From NCBI RefSeq assembly GCF_011393335.1, contig NZ_CP049865.1, forward strand, positions 124,001-188,000: a stretch of DNA of 64,000 nucleotides, in the 5' to 3' direction. The notes under the pieces were generated by a model, which was given only the letters and a program-made list of their open reading frames with translations, searched no databases and was not told where the DNA came from. The position numbers and the translations under genes were made by a program. This stretch comes from Propioniciclava coleopterorum (GTDB lineage Bacteria > Actinomycetota > Actinomycetes > Propionibacteriales > Propionibacteriaceae). Of this stretch, positions 17,728-26,380 are shown one piece after another (position 1 is the first letter of the stretch; every line of letters starts with the position of its first letter).

Positions 17728-18516
17728 ATGAGCAACGCTGAGGAGAACACTGCTGTGAAGAAGGTCGCCCTCGTCACCGGAGGCAACCGCGGCATCGGCC
17801 GCGGCATCACCGAGGCGCTGCTCGCCGAGGGCTGGCGGGTGGCCATCATGGCCACCCGGCCGGCCCCCGAGGACGTCCTGGCCGAGCTCGGCGAGCTCGG
17901 CGAGGTCCGCTACACCCAGGGCAGCGTCGCCGACCTGGACGCCCACGAGCGCTTCGTCGCCGAGACGCTGGCGCAGTGGGGCCGGATCGACGCCCTGGTC
18001 AACAACGCCGGCGTCGCGCCGGCCGAGCGCGCCGACATCCTGGAGGCGACCCCCGAGAGCTACGACCGCGTCATGGACATCAACCTGCGCGGCCCGTACT
18101 TCCTCACCCAGCGCGTCGCCCGCGCGATGATCGCGCAGGACGCCCCCGGCGAGGGTGTCCGCGGCACCATCGTGAACGTGTCGTCGATCAGCGCCGACAC
18201 CATCTCGATCAACCGGGGCGAGTACTGCCTGTCCAAGGCGGGCGTCGGCATGGCGACCCAGCTGTGGGCCGTCCGGCTGGCCCCCGAGGGCATCGTCGTC
18301 TACGAGGTGCGCCCCGGCGTCATCGCGACCGACATGACCGCGGGCGTCACGGCCAAGTACGACGCCCTGTTCGCCTCGGGCGCGGTCCCCATGCCGCGCT
18401 GGGGCTACCCCAGCGACGTCGGCGGCGCCGTCGTCCAGCTGACCGCGGGCAGGATGCCCTACTCCACCGGCGACGTCATCACCGTCGGCGGAGGCATGCA
18501 GATCAAGACCCTGTGA
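17728..18516 (+). CDS. 3-ketoacyl-ACP-reductase-type SDR oxidoreductase
   Basis: A 262-residue classical short-chain dehydrogenase. The cofactor motif TGGNRGIG is at 17-24, NNAG is near 92-95, and the catalytic residues are S152/S153 and Y166-x3-K170 in YCLSK. ATG 17728 has GGAAGGA upstream; a GTG ten codons later also has an AGGAG and could be the true start. It lies between the KDG kinase and the flavoprotein in one operon. In sugar-acid clusters such SDRs often oxidise or reduce keto-uronates (KduD-like), which is more likely here than fatty acid synthesis; the exact substrate is unknown. Confidence 0.87.
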   Translation: MSNAEENTAVKKVALVTGGNRGIGRGITEALLAEGWRVAIMATRPAPEDVLAELGELGEVRYTQGSVADLDAHERFVAETLAQWGRIDALVNNAGVAPAERADILEATPESYDRVMDINLRGPYFLTQRVARAMIAQDAPGEGVRGTIVNVSSISADTISINRGEYCLSKAGVGMATQLWAVRLAPEGIVVYEVRPGVIATDMTAGVTAKYDALFASGAVPMPRWGYPSDVGGAVVQLTAGRMPYSTGDVITVGGGMQIKTL

Positions 18517-18526
18517 GGTGAGTGAC

Positions 18527-20572
18527 ATGGATCAGTCGACCTGGATCGACCAGCACGCCACCGGCCACCTGCAGGTGGACGGCCAGTCCATCCCGATCGT
18601 GACGGCGAACACCGTCGTGGTCGGCACCGGTGCCGCCGGCTACTGCGCCGCGGACCGCCTGGTGATGCTGGGCCAAAAGGACGTCGTGATGGTCACCGAC
18701 AAGCGGCGGGCGGGCGCGTCCCGCAACGCCGGGTCGGACAAGCAGACCTACTACAAGCTGACGCTGGCCGGCGCCGAGCCGGACTCGGTGCGCGAGATGG
18801 CCGAGACCCTGTTCTCCGGCGGCTCGATGGACGGCGACATCGCGCTGGCCGAGGCCGCCTGGTCGCCGCGCGCGTTCTTCCACCTGGTGGAGTCCGGCGT
18901 CCCGTTCCCGCACAACGCCTCGGGCGAGTACGTCGGCTACAAGACCGACCACGACCCGCGGCAGCGGGCCACCTCGGTGGGCCCCTACACCTCCCGCACG
19001 ATGGTGGAGAAGCTCGAGGGCCGGGTCAAGGACGGCCATGGCATCCCCGTGCTGGACCTGTGCCGCGTCGTCGACCTGGTCGTGGAGGACGGGGCGGTCG
19101 TGGGGCTGCTGTGCGTCCGGCTCGACGTCGGAGCCGACCATCCCAGCCGCTTCCTGCTGCTGCGCTGCACCAACCTCGTCTACGCCACGGGCGGGCCGGC
19201 CGGCATGTACGCCGACTCGGTGTACCCCAACGGCCAGTGGGGCGCCAACGGCGCCGCGCTGCGCGCCGGCGTCCACGGCAAGAACCTGACCGAGTGGCAG
19301 TTCGGGCTCGCCTCGATCCACCCGCGCTGGAACGTGTCCGGCACCTACATGCAGGCACTCCCCCGGTTCGTGTCGACCGACGCCGACGGCGGGGACGCCC
19401 GCGAGTTCCTGGGCGAGTTCCTGCCCGACTACGGCGATCAGCTCACCCGGATCTTCCTCAAGGGCTACCAGTGGCCCTTCGACGTCCGCAAGGCGCCCGA
19501 GGGCAGCTCGCTCATCGACCTGCTGGTGTACCAGGAGACCAAGCTCCGCGGCCGCCGGGTCTGGCTCGACTTCCGGGCCAACCCCGCCGAGGAGCACTTC
19601 GACGCCTCGAAGCTGTCCGACGAGGCGCGGGCCTACCTCGACGCCACCGGCGTCACCGGGCTGGGCGACAGCACGCCGATCGAGCGGCTGCAGCACATGA
19701 ACCGGCCCGCCTACGAGTTCTACCTGCAGCGCAACCCCGGCGTGGACCTCGAGACGGACATGCTCGAGGTCGCGGTGTGCGCGCAGCACAACAACGGTGG
19801 CCTCGAGGTCGACCAGTGGTGGCAGTCGAACCTGGCGGGCTTCTTCCCCGTCGGCGAGGCGGCCGGCGCCCACGGCGTCTACCGCCCCGGCGGGGCGGCG
19901 CTGAACTCGGGCCAGGTCGGCGCGACGCGGGCGGCGTCCTACATCGCGCAGGCGCGCACCGAGGACCCCGTCGACGAGGGCACCTTCGCCTCGGCGGCGG
20001 CGCCGGTCGCCGAGCGGGCGGCGTCCCTGCTGAAGGAGGCGGGTGCGCGCGCCGCGTCCGGCACCGACGGCACCGACGAACTGCTCACCCGCATCCGCCG
20101 CCTGATGAGCGACAAGGCCGGCGTGGTCCGGTCGCGGGAGTCCGTCGCGCAGGCGCGCGAGGAGATCACCGCCCTGCTGGCCGGCTACGAGGCGACGATC
20201 GCCGCCGACCTGGACAGCCGCCGCTCGGTGAGCCGGCTGTTCCTGATCCGCGACATCCTGACGAGCCAGTACGTCTACCTCAACGCGATGGAGCACTACG
20301 TCGCCAGCGGCGGCCTGTCGCGCGGGTCGGTGCTCTACACCGACGCCGAGGGCGATCTGCCGGTCGTGGACGCGAGCGTCAGCGCGGCCCTGCCGGAGCT
20401 GTTCCGGCTGCGGCTGGACGCGGGCAAGCTGGACGACGTCATCCAGGTGACGAGCTGGGACGGCGCCGCCGACCCCGAGTTCACGTGGCGGGAGCGTCGC
20501 CCGATCCCCGAGCACGCCGAGGCGTTCGAGAACACCTGGCGGACCTACCGCGAGAACAAGAACATCGGCTGA
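18527..20572 (+). CDS. FAD-dependent dehydrogenase, fumarate reductase/succinate dehydrogenase flavoprotein type
   Basis: A 681-residue flavoprotein. TANTVVVGTGAAGYCAADRL is the FAD-binding Rossmann start, SRNAGSDKQTYY lies where the flavin is usually anchored, and the second FAD segment GFFPVGEAAGAHGVYRPGG is near residue 445. A helical C-terminal domain follows. There are no partner iron-sulfur or membrane subunits nearby, so it is not a complete fumarate reductase. ATG 18527 is chosen over GTG 18518 because GAGGTG lies 6 bp upstream. The operon position suggests an oxidoreductase acting on a uronate or keto-sugar acid, but no function is established from sequence. Confidence 0.8.
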   Translation: MDQSTWIDQHATGHLQVDGQSIPIVTANTVVVGTGAAGYCAADRLVMLGQKDVVMVTDKRRAGASRNAGSDKQTYYKLTLAGAEPDSVREMAETLFSGGSMDGDIALAEAAWSPRAFFHLVESGVPFPHNASGEYVGYKTDHDPRQRATSVGPYTSRTMVEKLEGRVKDGHGIPVLDLCRVVDLVVEDGAVVGLLCVRLDVGADHPSRFLLLRCTNLVYATGGPAGMYADSVYPNGQWGANGAALRAGVHGKNLTEWQFGLASIHPRWNVSGTYMQALPRFVSTDADGGDAREFLGEFLPDYGDQLTRIFLKGYQWPFDVRKAPEGSSLIDLLVYQETKLRGRRVWLDFRANPAEEHFDASKLSDEARAYLDATGVTGLGDSTPIERLQHMNRPAYEFYLQRNPGVDLETDMLEVAVCAQHNNGGLEVDQWWQSNLAGFFPVGEAAGAHGVYRPGGAALNSGQVGATRAASYIAQARTEDPVDEGTFASAAAPVAERAASLLKEAGARAASGTDGTDELLTRIRRLMSDKAGVVRSRESVAQAREEITALLAGYEATIAADLDSRRSVSRLFLIRDILTSQYVYLNAMEHYVASGGLSRGSVLYTDAEGDLPVVDASVSAALPELFRLRLDAGKLDDVIQVTSWDGAADPEFTWRERRPIPEHAEAFENTWRTYRENKNIG

Positions 20573-20640
20573 GCGGTGGGGCGCACCCCGTGCGGGCGCG
20601 CCCCGTCGCCGACCGCCCCCACCGACCCACAGGAGGATCC

Positions 20641-20975
20641 ATGCAGATCATCGCCCGCAGCGCCGACGTCGCGCCCGTTACCACCCCGAGGGCGCGCAGC
20701 GCCGGCTGCTGAGCCATGGCGGCTCGATGATGGTGGTGGAGTTCACGTTCACCGCCGGCACCGTCGCGCCGGTGCACCACCACCCGCACGAGCAGGTCGG
20801 CTACGTCGTCTCCGGCGACCTGACGCTGCTGATGGAGGGCAAGGAGGACGAGCACCTCACCGCGGGTGCGTCCTACTACGTGCCCTCGAACGTCCCGCAC
20901 GGCGTCATCATCCACGCCGACACGGTGCTGGTGGACGTCTTCACCCCGCAGCGCGAGGACTTCCTCCCCGCCTGA
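20641..20975 (+). pseudogene. kdgF: KdgF-like cupin with a frameshift
   Basis: The ATG at 20641 opens MQIIARSADVAP and then reads into a stop (TGA 20710-20712). Loss of one C in the run at 20674-20676 explains this: shifting frame there gives YHPEGAQRRLLSHGGS, which joins MMVVEFTFTAG and the cupin core VHHHPHEQVGYVVSG, ending LVDVFTPQREDFL. The restored protein would be about 111 residues. It resembles KdgF, which linearises 4,5-unsaturated uronates from pectin or alginate. The metal-binding His residues (HHHPHEQ and a later His in NVPHG) are intact. It is either a true mutation or a homopolymer error, and translation from the ATG at 20727 would give only a truncated cupin. Confidence 0.8.
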
Positions 20976-20985
20976 GTTGTCTCCC

Positions 20986-21013
20986 CCGGGGCGGTCGCGC
21001 ATGCCCGCCCCGG
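20986..21013 (+). terminator. Terminator-like hairpin after the kdgF operon
   Basis: A 9-bp perfect stem, CCGGGGCGG (20986-20994) and CCGCCCCGG (21005-21013), lies 10 bp after the cupin stop. There is no T-tract. The 21014-21226 stretch that follows, up to the convergent garR end, holds nothing I recognise. Confidence 0.5.
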
Positions 21014-21226
21014 CCTCGAGGACCGGTCGGCCTGGTGTGAGAGCGGATCGGGTGACTCGCCCGGTGGCGAGAAGGTGTCGACGGCGAAAAATCAAGGATC
21101 GCGCACTCGCGCCTGCACGCCGGGATGCCGACAAGGGGCGATGCGCTCCCGCGCGTCGGTGACTGCGTGAACATTGAGTTTCTGCAGGCCCCGCGCGGTC
21201 GCGCGGCCGGCGTGACCGCCGCGGCC

Positions 21227-22109
21227 TCAGCGGCGCAGCGTCGTCCCGCTCAGGGCCTCGTGGTGGGTGACCAGGGCGGAGTGGTCCCGGTCGGACAGAC
21301 CGCGGGCCGCCAGCCCGGCGAGCATCTCGCGCACCGCCGCGGTGAGCGGCAGCGGGGTCGCCGTCTCGTGGCCGGTCGCCAGGGCATTGTCGAGGTCCTT
21401 GGCGTGCAATTCCACGCGGAAGCCCGGGTCGAAGCCGCCCGCGAGCATCATCGGGCCCTTGGCCTTCATCACGTTCGAGCCCGCCAGCCCGCCGCCGATG
21501 GCGTCCAGCACCGCCGCCGGGTCCACCCCCGCGCGCTCGGCGAGCACGAGCGCCTCGCCCAGCACCGCGATGTTGACGGCCACGATCGCCTGGTTGGCCA
21601 ACTTGGCGACGTTTCCGGCCCCAGCGGACCGACGCGGGTGGCGGAGGCGCCCACCTGCAGCAGCACGGGCCGCAGCCGCTCGAACGTGGCCTCATCGCCG
21701 CCGACCATGATCGCCAGCGTGCCCGCGACCGCGCCGGGCTCGCCGCCGGAGACGGGGGCGTCCAGCATGGTGACGCCGCGGGCGGCCAGCGCCTCGCCGA
21801 TCTCCCTGGCCCCGCCGGGCGCGATGGAGCTCATGTCGACCAGCACCAGCCCTCGGACGCCCCCGCCGCGATCCCGTCCTCGCCGAGGGCGACCTCGCGG
21901 ACGTCGGGGGTGTTCGGCAGCATCGTGATGACCACCTCGGACGCCGCGGCGACCTCCCGCGGCGTGGCGACCACGGCCGCGCCCGCCTCCGCGAACTCGG
22001 CGGCCTTGGCCTCGCTGGAGGTGGTCACGGTGAGCGCGTGGCCGGCCTTGAGCAGGTTGTGGGCCATGGGGCGTCCCATGATGCCGAGTCCGATGAATCC
22101 GATCTTCAC
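21227..22109 (-). pseudogene. garR: 2-hydroxy-3-oxopropionate (tartronate semialdehyde) reductase with two frameshifts
   Basis: Three overlapping frames together form one beta-hydroxyacid dehydrogenase. The first starts MKIGFIGLGIMGRPMAHNLL and runs to ASEGWCWS; the second starts LVDMSSIAPGGAREIG and contains APVSGGEPGA; the third carries NQAIVAVNIAVLGEAL and the C-terminal ELHAKDLDNAL. One missing G in the run at 21850-21852 and one at 21619-21622 (minus-strand G runs) would restore a 294-residue protein, the normal GarR length. The enzyme reduces tartronate semialdehyde to D-glycerate. It lies 65 bp after the DapA-family gene and should complete aldarate breakdown. As read it is broken; an assembly error is a real possibility. 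Confidence 0.85.
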
Positions 22110-22174
22110 GATGCGTGCTCCTTGGGTGAGTGGGTGGGGGCCGCGGCCGCGCCGCGGGCGAGGACGGGTCGGGC

Positions 22175-23065
22175 TCAGGGGGCGTCGGCCAGGCCCGCGA
22201 CGACGTCGCGCAGCCGGGAGCGCCAGGGCTCGGACAGGGCGCGGGCCGGGGCCAGGCAGTGCCCGGCGTCCACCCCGGCCATGCGCAGCCCCTCCTTCAG
22301 GACGACGGGGAAGGTCGCCTTGTCCAGGAGTTCGCGCAGCGGGGTCAGCGCGTCCTGCCGGGCGCGCGCCAGGTCGTGGTCGCCGGCCACATGCGCGTCG
22401 TAGATGCCCGCCACCAGCGCGGGCGCGATGTTGGCCGTGGACGCGATGCAGCCCTCCGCGCCGGCCGCCAGCGCCGGCTCGATGAGGGTGTCGCGCCCCA
22501 TGAGCACCGCGAAGCCCTCGGGCCGCGCGGCGAGCAGCGCCCGGGTGGCCGCCAGGTCCCCGGCGGAGTCCTTGAGGCCGACGATGCCGGGCACCTGGGC
22601 CAGCCGCAGCACCGTGTCCAGCTCGAGATCGACGTGGGTGCGTCCGGGGTTGGTGTAGAGGATCACCGGCAGCGACGTGGACTCGGCGATGGCCCGGTAG
22701 TGGTCCACGAGCTCGTCCTGGGTCGGCGTCATGAAATAGGGGGTGAGCACCGACAGCGCGGCCACTCCCCCGACCCGTTCCGCCATCGAGGCGGTGGCGA
22801 CGCAGTCGCGGGTGGTGATCTCGCTGGCGCCCGCGTAGACCGGCACCCGGCCGGCCACGTGCTCGACGGTCAGCTCGACCACGCGGCGCTTCTGGTCGGC
22901 GTGGAGCCCGTAGATCTCCCCGGAGCTCCCGAGCACGAACACGCCGTGGACGCCGCCGGCGATGACGTGGTCCAGCACGTCGCGCAGGCCCTGCTCCATG
23001 AGCTCGCCGTCCTCGTCCAGTGGGGTGACCAGGGCGGGGATGGCCCCGTGCGGCGTGAACGTCAT
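22175..23065 (-). CDS. DapA/DHDPS-family lyase or aldolase of aldarate catabolism
   Basis: A 296-residue TIM-barrel class I aldolase. The Schiff-base lysine is K165 in GLKDSAGD, the conserved Tyr is Y137 in LYTNPGRT, and GSSGE at 46-50 forms the carboxylate-binding loop. Family members include dihydrodipicolinate synthase, KDG aldolases and 5-dehydro-4-deoxyglucarate dehydratase. It is co-operonic with galactarate dehydratase and GarR. Because GarR reduces tartronate semialdehyde, retro-aldol cleavage of 5-keto-4-deoxyglucarate to pyruvate and tartronate semialdehyde is the best guess. The KdgD dehydratase/decarboxylase reaction is the alternative. Its ATG overlaps the GntR stop. Confidence 0.85.
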   Translation of the reverse strand: MTFTPHGAIPALVTPLDEDGELMEQGLRDVLDHVIAGGVHGVFVLGSSGEIYGLHADQKRRVVELTVEHVAGRVPVYAGASEITTRDCVATASMAERVGGVAALSVLTPYFMTPTQDELVDHYRAIAESTSLPVILYTNPGRTHVDLELDTVLRLAQVPGIVGLKDSAGDLAATRALLAARPEGFAVLMGRDTLIEPALAAGAEGCIASTANIAPALVAGIYDAHVAGDHDLARARQDALTPLRELLDKATFPVVLKEGLRMAGVDAGHCLAPARALSEPWRSRLRDVVAGLADAP

Positions 23066-23754
23066 GGGCGGAGCCTCGCCTTCGAGTTGGACAGGTGGAG
23101 CCGCATCGCGGCGGACGCGGCCAGCGGGTCGGACCGCTCGATGGCGGCGGCGACCTGGGCGTGCTCGGCGAGCACCGTCCCCAGGTGGGCGGTCGAGGTC
23201 AGCGCGCTGCGCTCGTCCAGCCCGGTGCGCTGCAGCAGGATCATGCGCGGCCCCAGCTCCTCCAGCGCGCCGAGGAAGAACCGGTTGTTGCTGGCCTGGG
23301 CGACCGCCAGGTGGAAGGCGAAGTCGGCGCGGACGACCCGGGCGGGCTCGTCGGCCACGGCGCCGAAGGCGTCCAGGGCGCGGTGGATCGCCGCGAGCTG
23401 GGACGCCGAGCGCCGCGCCGCGGCGTGCGCCGCCACCTCGGACTCGATCCCGATGCGGTACTCGATGAGGTCCACGACGTCGCGGCGGGACGCGGCGCCC
23501 GCCAGCAGGCCTCCGCCCGGCTCGGCCGGGATGGAGAGCACGAAGCTGCCGCGGCCCTGGAAGCTCTCCACGAGCCCGCCCGCGCGCAGCTGCTGGAGCG
23601 CCTCGCGCACGACCGTGCGGCTGACGCCGAACTCCTCGGTGAGGGCGGCCTCGGTCGGGACCTGGCTGCCCGCTGGCATCGCCCCGGACAGGATCCGGCC
23701 GCGCAGTTCGTCGGCGATCTCGCTGGCCAGCCCGCGCGGCGACTCCCCGCTCAC
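23062..23754 (-). CDS. GntR-family regulator with FCD domain
   Basis: A 230-residue transcription factor. The winged helix at about 8-75 contains SEIADELRGRILSGAMPAGS, VSRTVVREALQQLRAGGLVE and GRGSFV; the rest is an all-helical FCD ligand domain with FAFHLAVAQASNNRFF and further His residues for metal binding. The GTG start overlaps the upstream stop (GTGA), which sets the start. It is the second gene of the galactarate operon and probably represses it. A 15-bp dyad of the FadR/UxuR type, with TTGT-nnn-ACAA at its centre, lies at the operon promoter and at the binding-protein gene at 27935. An aldarate or its keto product is the likely inducer. Confidence 0.9.
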   Translation of the reverse strand: MSGESPRGLASEIADELRGRILSGAMPAGSQVPTEAALTEEFGVSRTVVREALQQLRAGGLVESFQGRGSFVLSIPAEPGGGLLAGAASRRDVVDLIEYRIGIESEVAAHAAARRSASQLAAIHRALDAFGAVADEPARVVRADFAFHLAVAQASNNRFFLGALEELGPRMILLQRTGLDERSALTSTAHLGTVLAEHAQVAAAIERSDPLAASAAMRLHLSNSKARLRP

Positions 23755-24890
23755 ACCAGCACCCGGTCCGAGACGCCGAACTCGGCGGTGGCGGTCGTCC
23801 AGGCGCGGCACTGCTCGCTCAGCGTGATGCCCAGGCCGGGACGCTCGGGGACGATCATGCGGCCGTCGCGCGTCTCCAGCCGCTCGTTGAACAGCGGGTC
23901 GAGCCAGTCGAAGTGCTCCACCCAGGGCTCGCGCGGGTAGCAGGCCGCCAGGTGCAGGTGGATCTCCATGGCGAAGTGGGGGGCGAGGTCGAGACCGGCG
24001 GCGTCCGCGAGGGTGGCCAGGCGCAGGAACTGGGTGATCCCGCCGACGCGCGGGGCGTCCGGCTGGATGATGTCGGCGGCGCGCGCCTCGATGAGCCGGA
24101 CGTGCTCGGCGACGCTCGCCAGCATCTCGCCGGTCGCGATCGGGGTGTCGAGCTGCCGGGCGAGCTCGGCGTGGCCCTCGGCGTCGTAGGCGTCCAGCGG
24201 CTCCTCGATCCAGACCAGGTCGTAGGGCTCGAAGCGGCGGCCCATCCGCAGTGCGGTGGCGCGGTCCCACTGCTGGTTGGCGTCCACCATCAGGGGGGCG
24301 TCCCCGATGGCGGCGCGGACGGCCTCGAGCCGGGCCAGGTCGACGCGGTGGTCGGGGTGCCCGACCTTGATCTTGATGCCGCCGATGCCTTCGGACAGCG
24401 AGCGCTGCGCGTTCTCGCAGACCTGCTCGATCGGCGCGTTCAGGAAGCCGCCGGAGGTGTTGTAGGTGCGCACCGAGTCGCGGTACGGGCCGATGAGGCC
24501 GGCCAGCGGCAGGCCCGCGCGCTTGGCCTTCAGATCCCACAGGCAGACGTCGATCGCGGCCAGCGCCTGGGTGGCCACCCCGGAGCGCCCGACGGACGCC
24601 CCCGCCCACAGCAGCCGGTCGTAGACGCGCGGGATGTCGCTGGGGTTCTCACCGATCAGGAGCTCGGCGACCTCGCGGGCGTGCGCGAACTGGGCGGGGC
24701 CGCCGGCACGCTTGGAGTAGCTGAAGCCCACGCCCTGCAGGCCCTGGGCCGTCTCGATCTCGCAGAACAGGAAGGCGACCTCGGTCATGGGACGCTGGCG
24801 CCCGGTGAAGACCTTGGCGTCGCTGATCGCCGTGCGAAGTGGCAGGATCACCTGCGACAGGGTCACGTGCGTGATGGGATCGAAGGCCAT
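23751..24890 (-). CDS. L-talarate/galactarate dehydratase
   Basis: A 379-residue mandelate-racemase-subgroup enolase-superfamily enzyme. It closely recalls the characterised L-talarate/galactarate dehydratase: ISDAKVFTGRQRPMTE, FSYSKRAGGPAQFAHARE and YNTSGGFL are near-diagnostic. Catalytic bases are K173/K175 in GIKIKVGH and H305 in APHFAME; metal ligands are D203, E229 and E255. It would convert galactarate to 5-keto-4-deoxyglucarate. As first gene of a minus-strand operon with the GntR regulator, DapA-type lyase and GarR, it defines a galactarate pathway. A TATGAT -10 element lies about 30 bp upstream of the start. Confidence 0.92.
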   Translation of the reverse strand: MAFDPITHVTLSQVILPLRTAISDAKVFTGRQRPMTEVAFLFCEIETAQGLQGVGFSYSKRAGGPAQFAHAREVAELLIGENPSDIPRVYDRLLWAGASVGRSGVATQALAAIDVCLWDLKAKRAGLPLAGLIGPYRDSVRTYNTSGGFLNAPIEQVCENAQRSLSEGIGGIKIKVGHPDHRVDLARLEAVRAAIGDAPLMVDANQQWDRATALRMGRRFEPYDLVWIEEPLDAYDAEGHAELARQLDTPIATGEMLASVAEHVRLIEARAADIIQPDAPRVGGITQFLRLATLADAAGLDLAPHFAMEIHLHLAACYPREPWVEHFDWLDPLFNERLETRDGRMIVPERPGLGITLSEQCRAWTTATAEFGVSDRVLV

Positions 24891-24919
24891 GGGGGTCCCC
24901 TTCCTGGTCGACGCGATTC

Positions 24920-24950
24920 ATCATACAAGTTCGGCAGTTGTTGGACAACT
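24920..24950 (-). promoter_or_regulatory. Galactarate operon promoter with GntR operator
   Basis: On the minus strand TTGTCC (24943-24948) and TATGAT (24920-24925) are 17 bp apart, a strong promoter. The 15-bp dyad AGTTGTTGGACAACT (24936-24950) covers the -35 element. The identical 15-mer recurs at 27856-27870. The core TTGT-nnn-ACAA has the form of FCD-class GntR operators. Confidence 0.7.
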
Positions 24951-25031
24951 AGGTCGGCGGGGTGGATCGACCTAGGCTCGGGGCATCCGAACATGAGGAG
25001 CCGGCGGGGCCGGCACACGCCAGGAGGCGAC

Positions 25032-26258
25032 ATGACCCGATACGTGATCATCGGCGGCGGGCTGGGCGGCGCGAAGGCCGCCGAGGCCCTGAGGGATCTC
25101 GACGGCTCGGCCGAGATCGTGCTGCTCAGCGGAGAGCGGCACCTCCCCTACGAGCGGCCGCCGCTGTCGAAGGAGTTCCTGCAGGGCACCAAGACGCTGA
25201 CCGACGCCACCGTCTTCGACGCGGGCTGGTACCGCGACAACGAGATCACCCTCAAGCTCGGCGCCTTCGCCACCTCCGTGGACGCCGGACAGCGCATCGT
25301 GGAGTTGTCCGACGGCACGAACCTCAGCTACGACGGGCTCGTGCTGGCCACCGGCTCGCGGCCCCGCTCGCTCCCCCTGCCCGGCATCGCGCGCCCCGGC
25401 GTCCAGACGCTGCGCACGATCGAGGAGGCCACCGAACTGCGCGAGGCCATCCTCGCCCTGGCCGCGGACGGTCGGCGCCTGCTCATCATCGGCGGCGGCT
25501 GGATCTCGCTGGAGGTCGCGGCCAGCGCCCGCACCCTCGGAGCCGAGGTGACGGTCATCGCGCGCGACGACCGGATCCTGCCAGCGCTCGGGCGCGAGTG
25601 GGGCGAGCGCTTCGCCCGGCTCCACCGCGAGCACGGGGTCGACCTGCGGCTGTCGGCCCAGGTCGCCCGTGTGGACGGGGACGGCGACACCGGCCCGGTC
25701 TCCGGCGTCACGCTCACCGACGGGACGACCATCGACGGGGGCCACCTGCTGATCGCCGTGGGGGCCGACCCGCGCCTCGAGCTCGCCGACCTGGCCGGGG
25801 TCGACCTGGACGACGGCGTCCTGGTGGGCCCGGGGCTCGTTTCGAGCGATCCGGCGATCACCGCGGTGGGCGACATCGCCAACGTCGAGAACACGTTCCT
25901 GGGACACCGCGAGCGGCTGCAGCACTGGGCCGCCGCCCTGAAGGAGCCCGACTTCGCGGCCCGCTCGCTGGTCGGGGACGCGTCCGACTTCGACGACATC
26001 CCGTACTTCTTCACCGACCAGTACGACTGGGGCATGGAGTTCCGCGGCGAGATCCCCGCCTCGCATCGGCTGGTGCAGCGCGGGCCCGAGGACGCCGGCA
26101 TCACGTTCTGGCTGGACGCCGACGGCGTCCCGCGGGCGGCGATGAACCTCAACGTGTGGGACGACGGGGACGCGATCGAGGCGATCCTGCGCGCGCGGCG
26201 TCCGGTGGATGGGTCCGCGCTGGCCGACGAGGAGCGGCCGCTCACCGAGTTCGCCTGA
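25032..26258 (+). CDS. FAD-dependent NAD(P)H oxidoreductase, ferredoxin reductase type
   Basis: A 408-residue two-dinucleotide-binding flavoprotein. The FAD motif IIGGGLGGAKAAEAL is at the N-terminus, LLIIGGGWISLEVA is the NAD-binding motif in the middle, and ITAVGDIANVEN is the conserved ATG/GD-type FAD contact. YERPPLSKEFL and a C-terminal reductase domain resemble ferredoxin/rubredoxin reductases of oxygenase systems. No ferredoxin or oxygenase gene is nearby. AGGAGG lies 4 bp upstream of the ATG. It is divergent from the galactarate operon and may share its regulatory region, though the GntR site lies 80 bp from the start. Confidence 0.88.
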   Translation: MTRYVIIGGGLGGAKAAEALRDLDGSAEIVLLSGERHLPYERPPLSKEFLQGTKTLTDATVFDAGWYRDNEITLKLGAFATSVDAGQRIVELSDGTNLSYDGLVLATGSRPRSLPLPGIARPGVQTLRTIEEATELREAILALAADGRRLLIIGGGWISLEVAASARTLGAEVTVIARDDRILPALGREWGERFARLHREHGVDLRLSAQVARVDGDGDTGPVSGVTLTDGTTIDGGHLLIAVGADPRLELADLAGVDLDDGVLVGPGLVSSDPAITAVGDIANVENTFLGHRERLQHWAAALKEPDFAARSLVGDASDFDDIPYFFTDQYDWGMEFRGEIPASHRLVQRGPEDAGITFWLDADGVPRAAMNLNVWDDGDAIEAILRARRPVDGSALADEERPLTEFA

Positions 26259-26273
26259 CCGTCCGCCGCATGA

Positions 26274-26312
26274 AACCCGTGGCAACAAGGGCATGGCAAC
26301 CGGCCACGGGTT
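26274..26312. terminator. Inverted repeat after the oxidoreductase
   Basis: AACCCGTGGC (26274-26283) and GCCACGGGTT (26303-26312) form a 10-bp stem with a 19-nt loop, 16 bp after the oxidoreductase stop. It is probably a terminator, but its position 69 bp before the next ATG leaves a regulatory role possible. Confidence 0.4.
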
Positions 26313-26380
26313 CCATAGCGGCGTTACGCTGGGGTGTCGGGCAACGCGGCCCACCGTGATGAAGGGACCCCCTCCGCACC

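Noticed and set aside
22130-23827. Long plus-strand frame over the DapA-family and GntR genes
   Set aside because: Shadow of two well-supported minus-strand genes; composition is low-complexity Gly/Arg/Ala.
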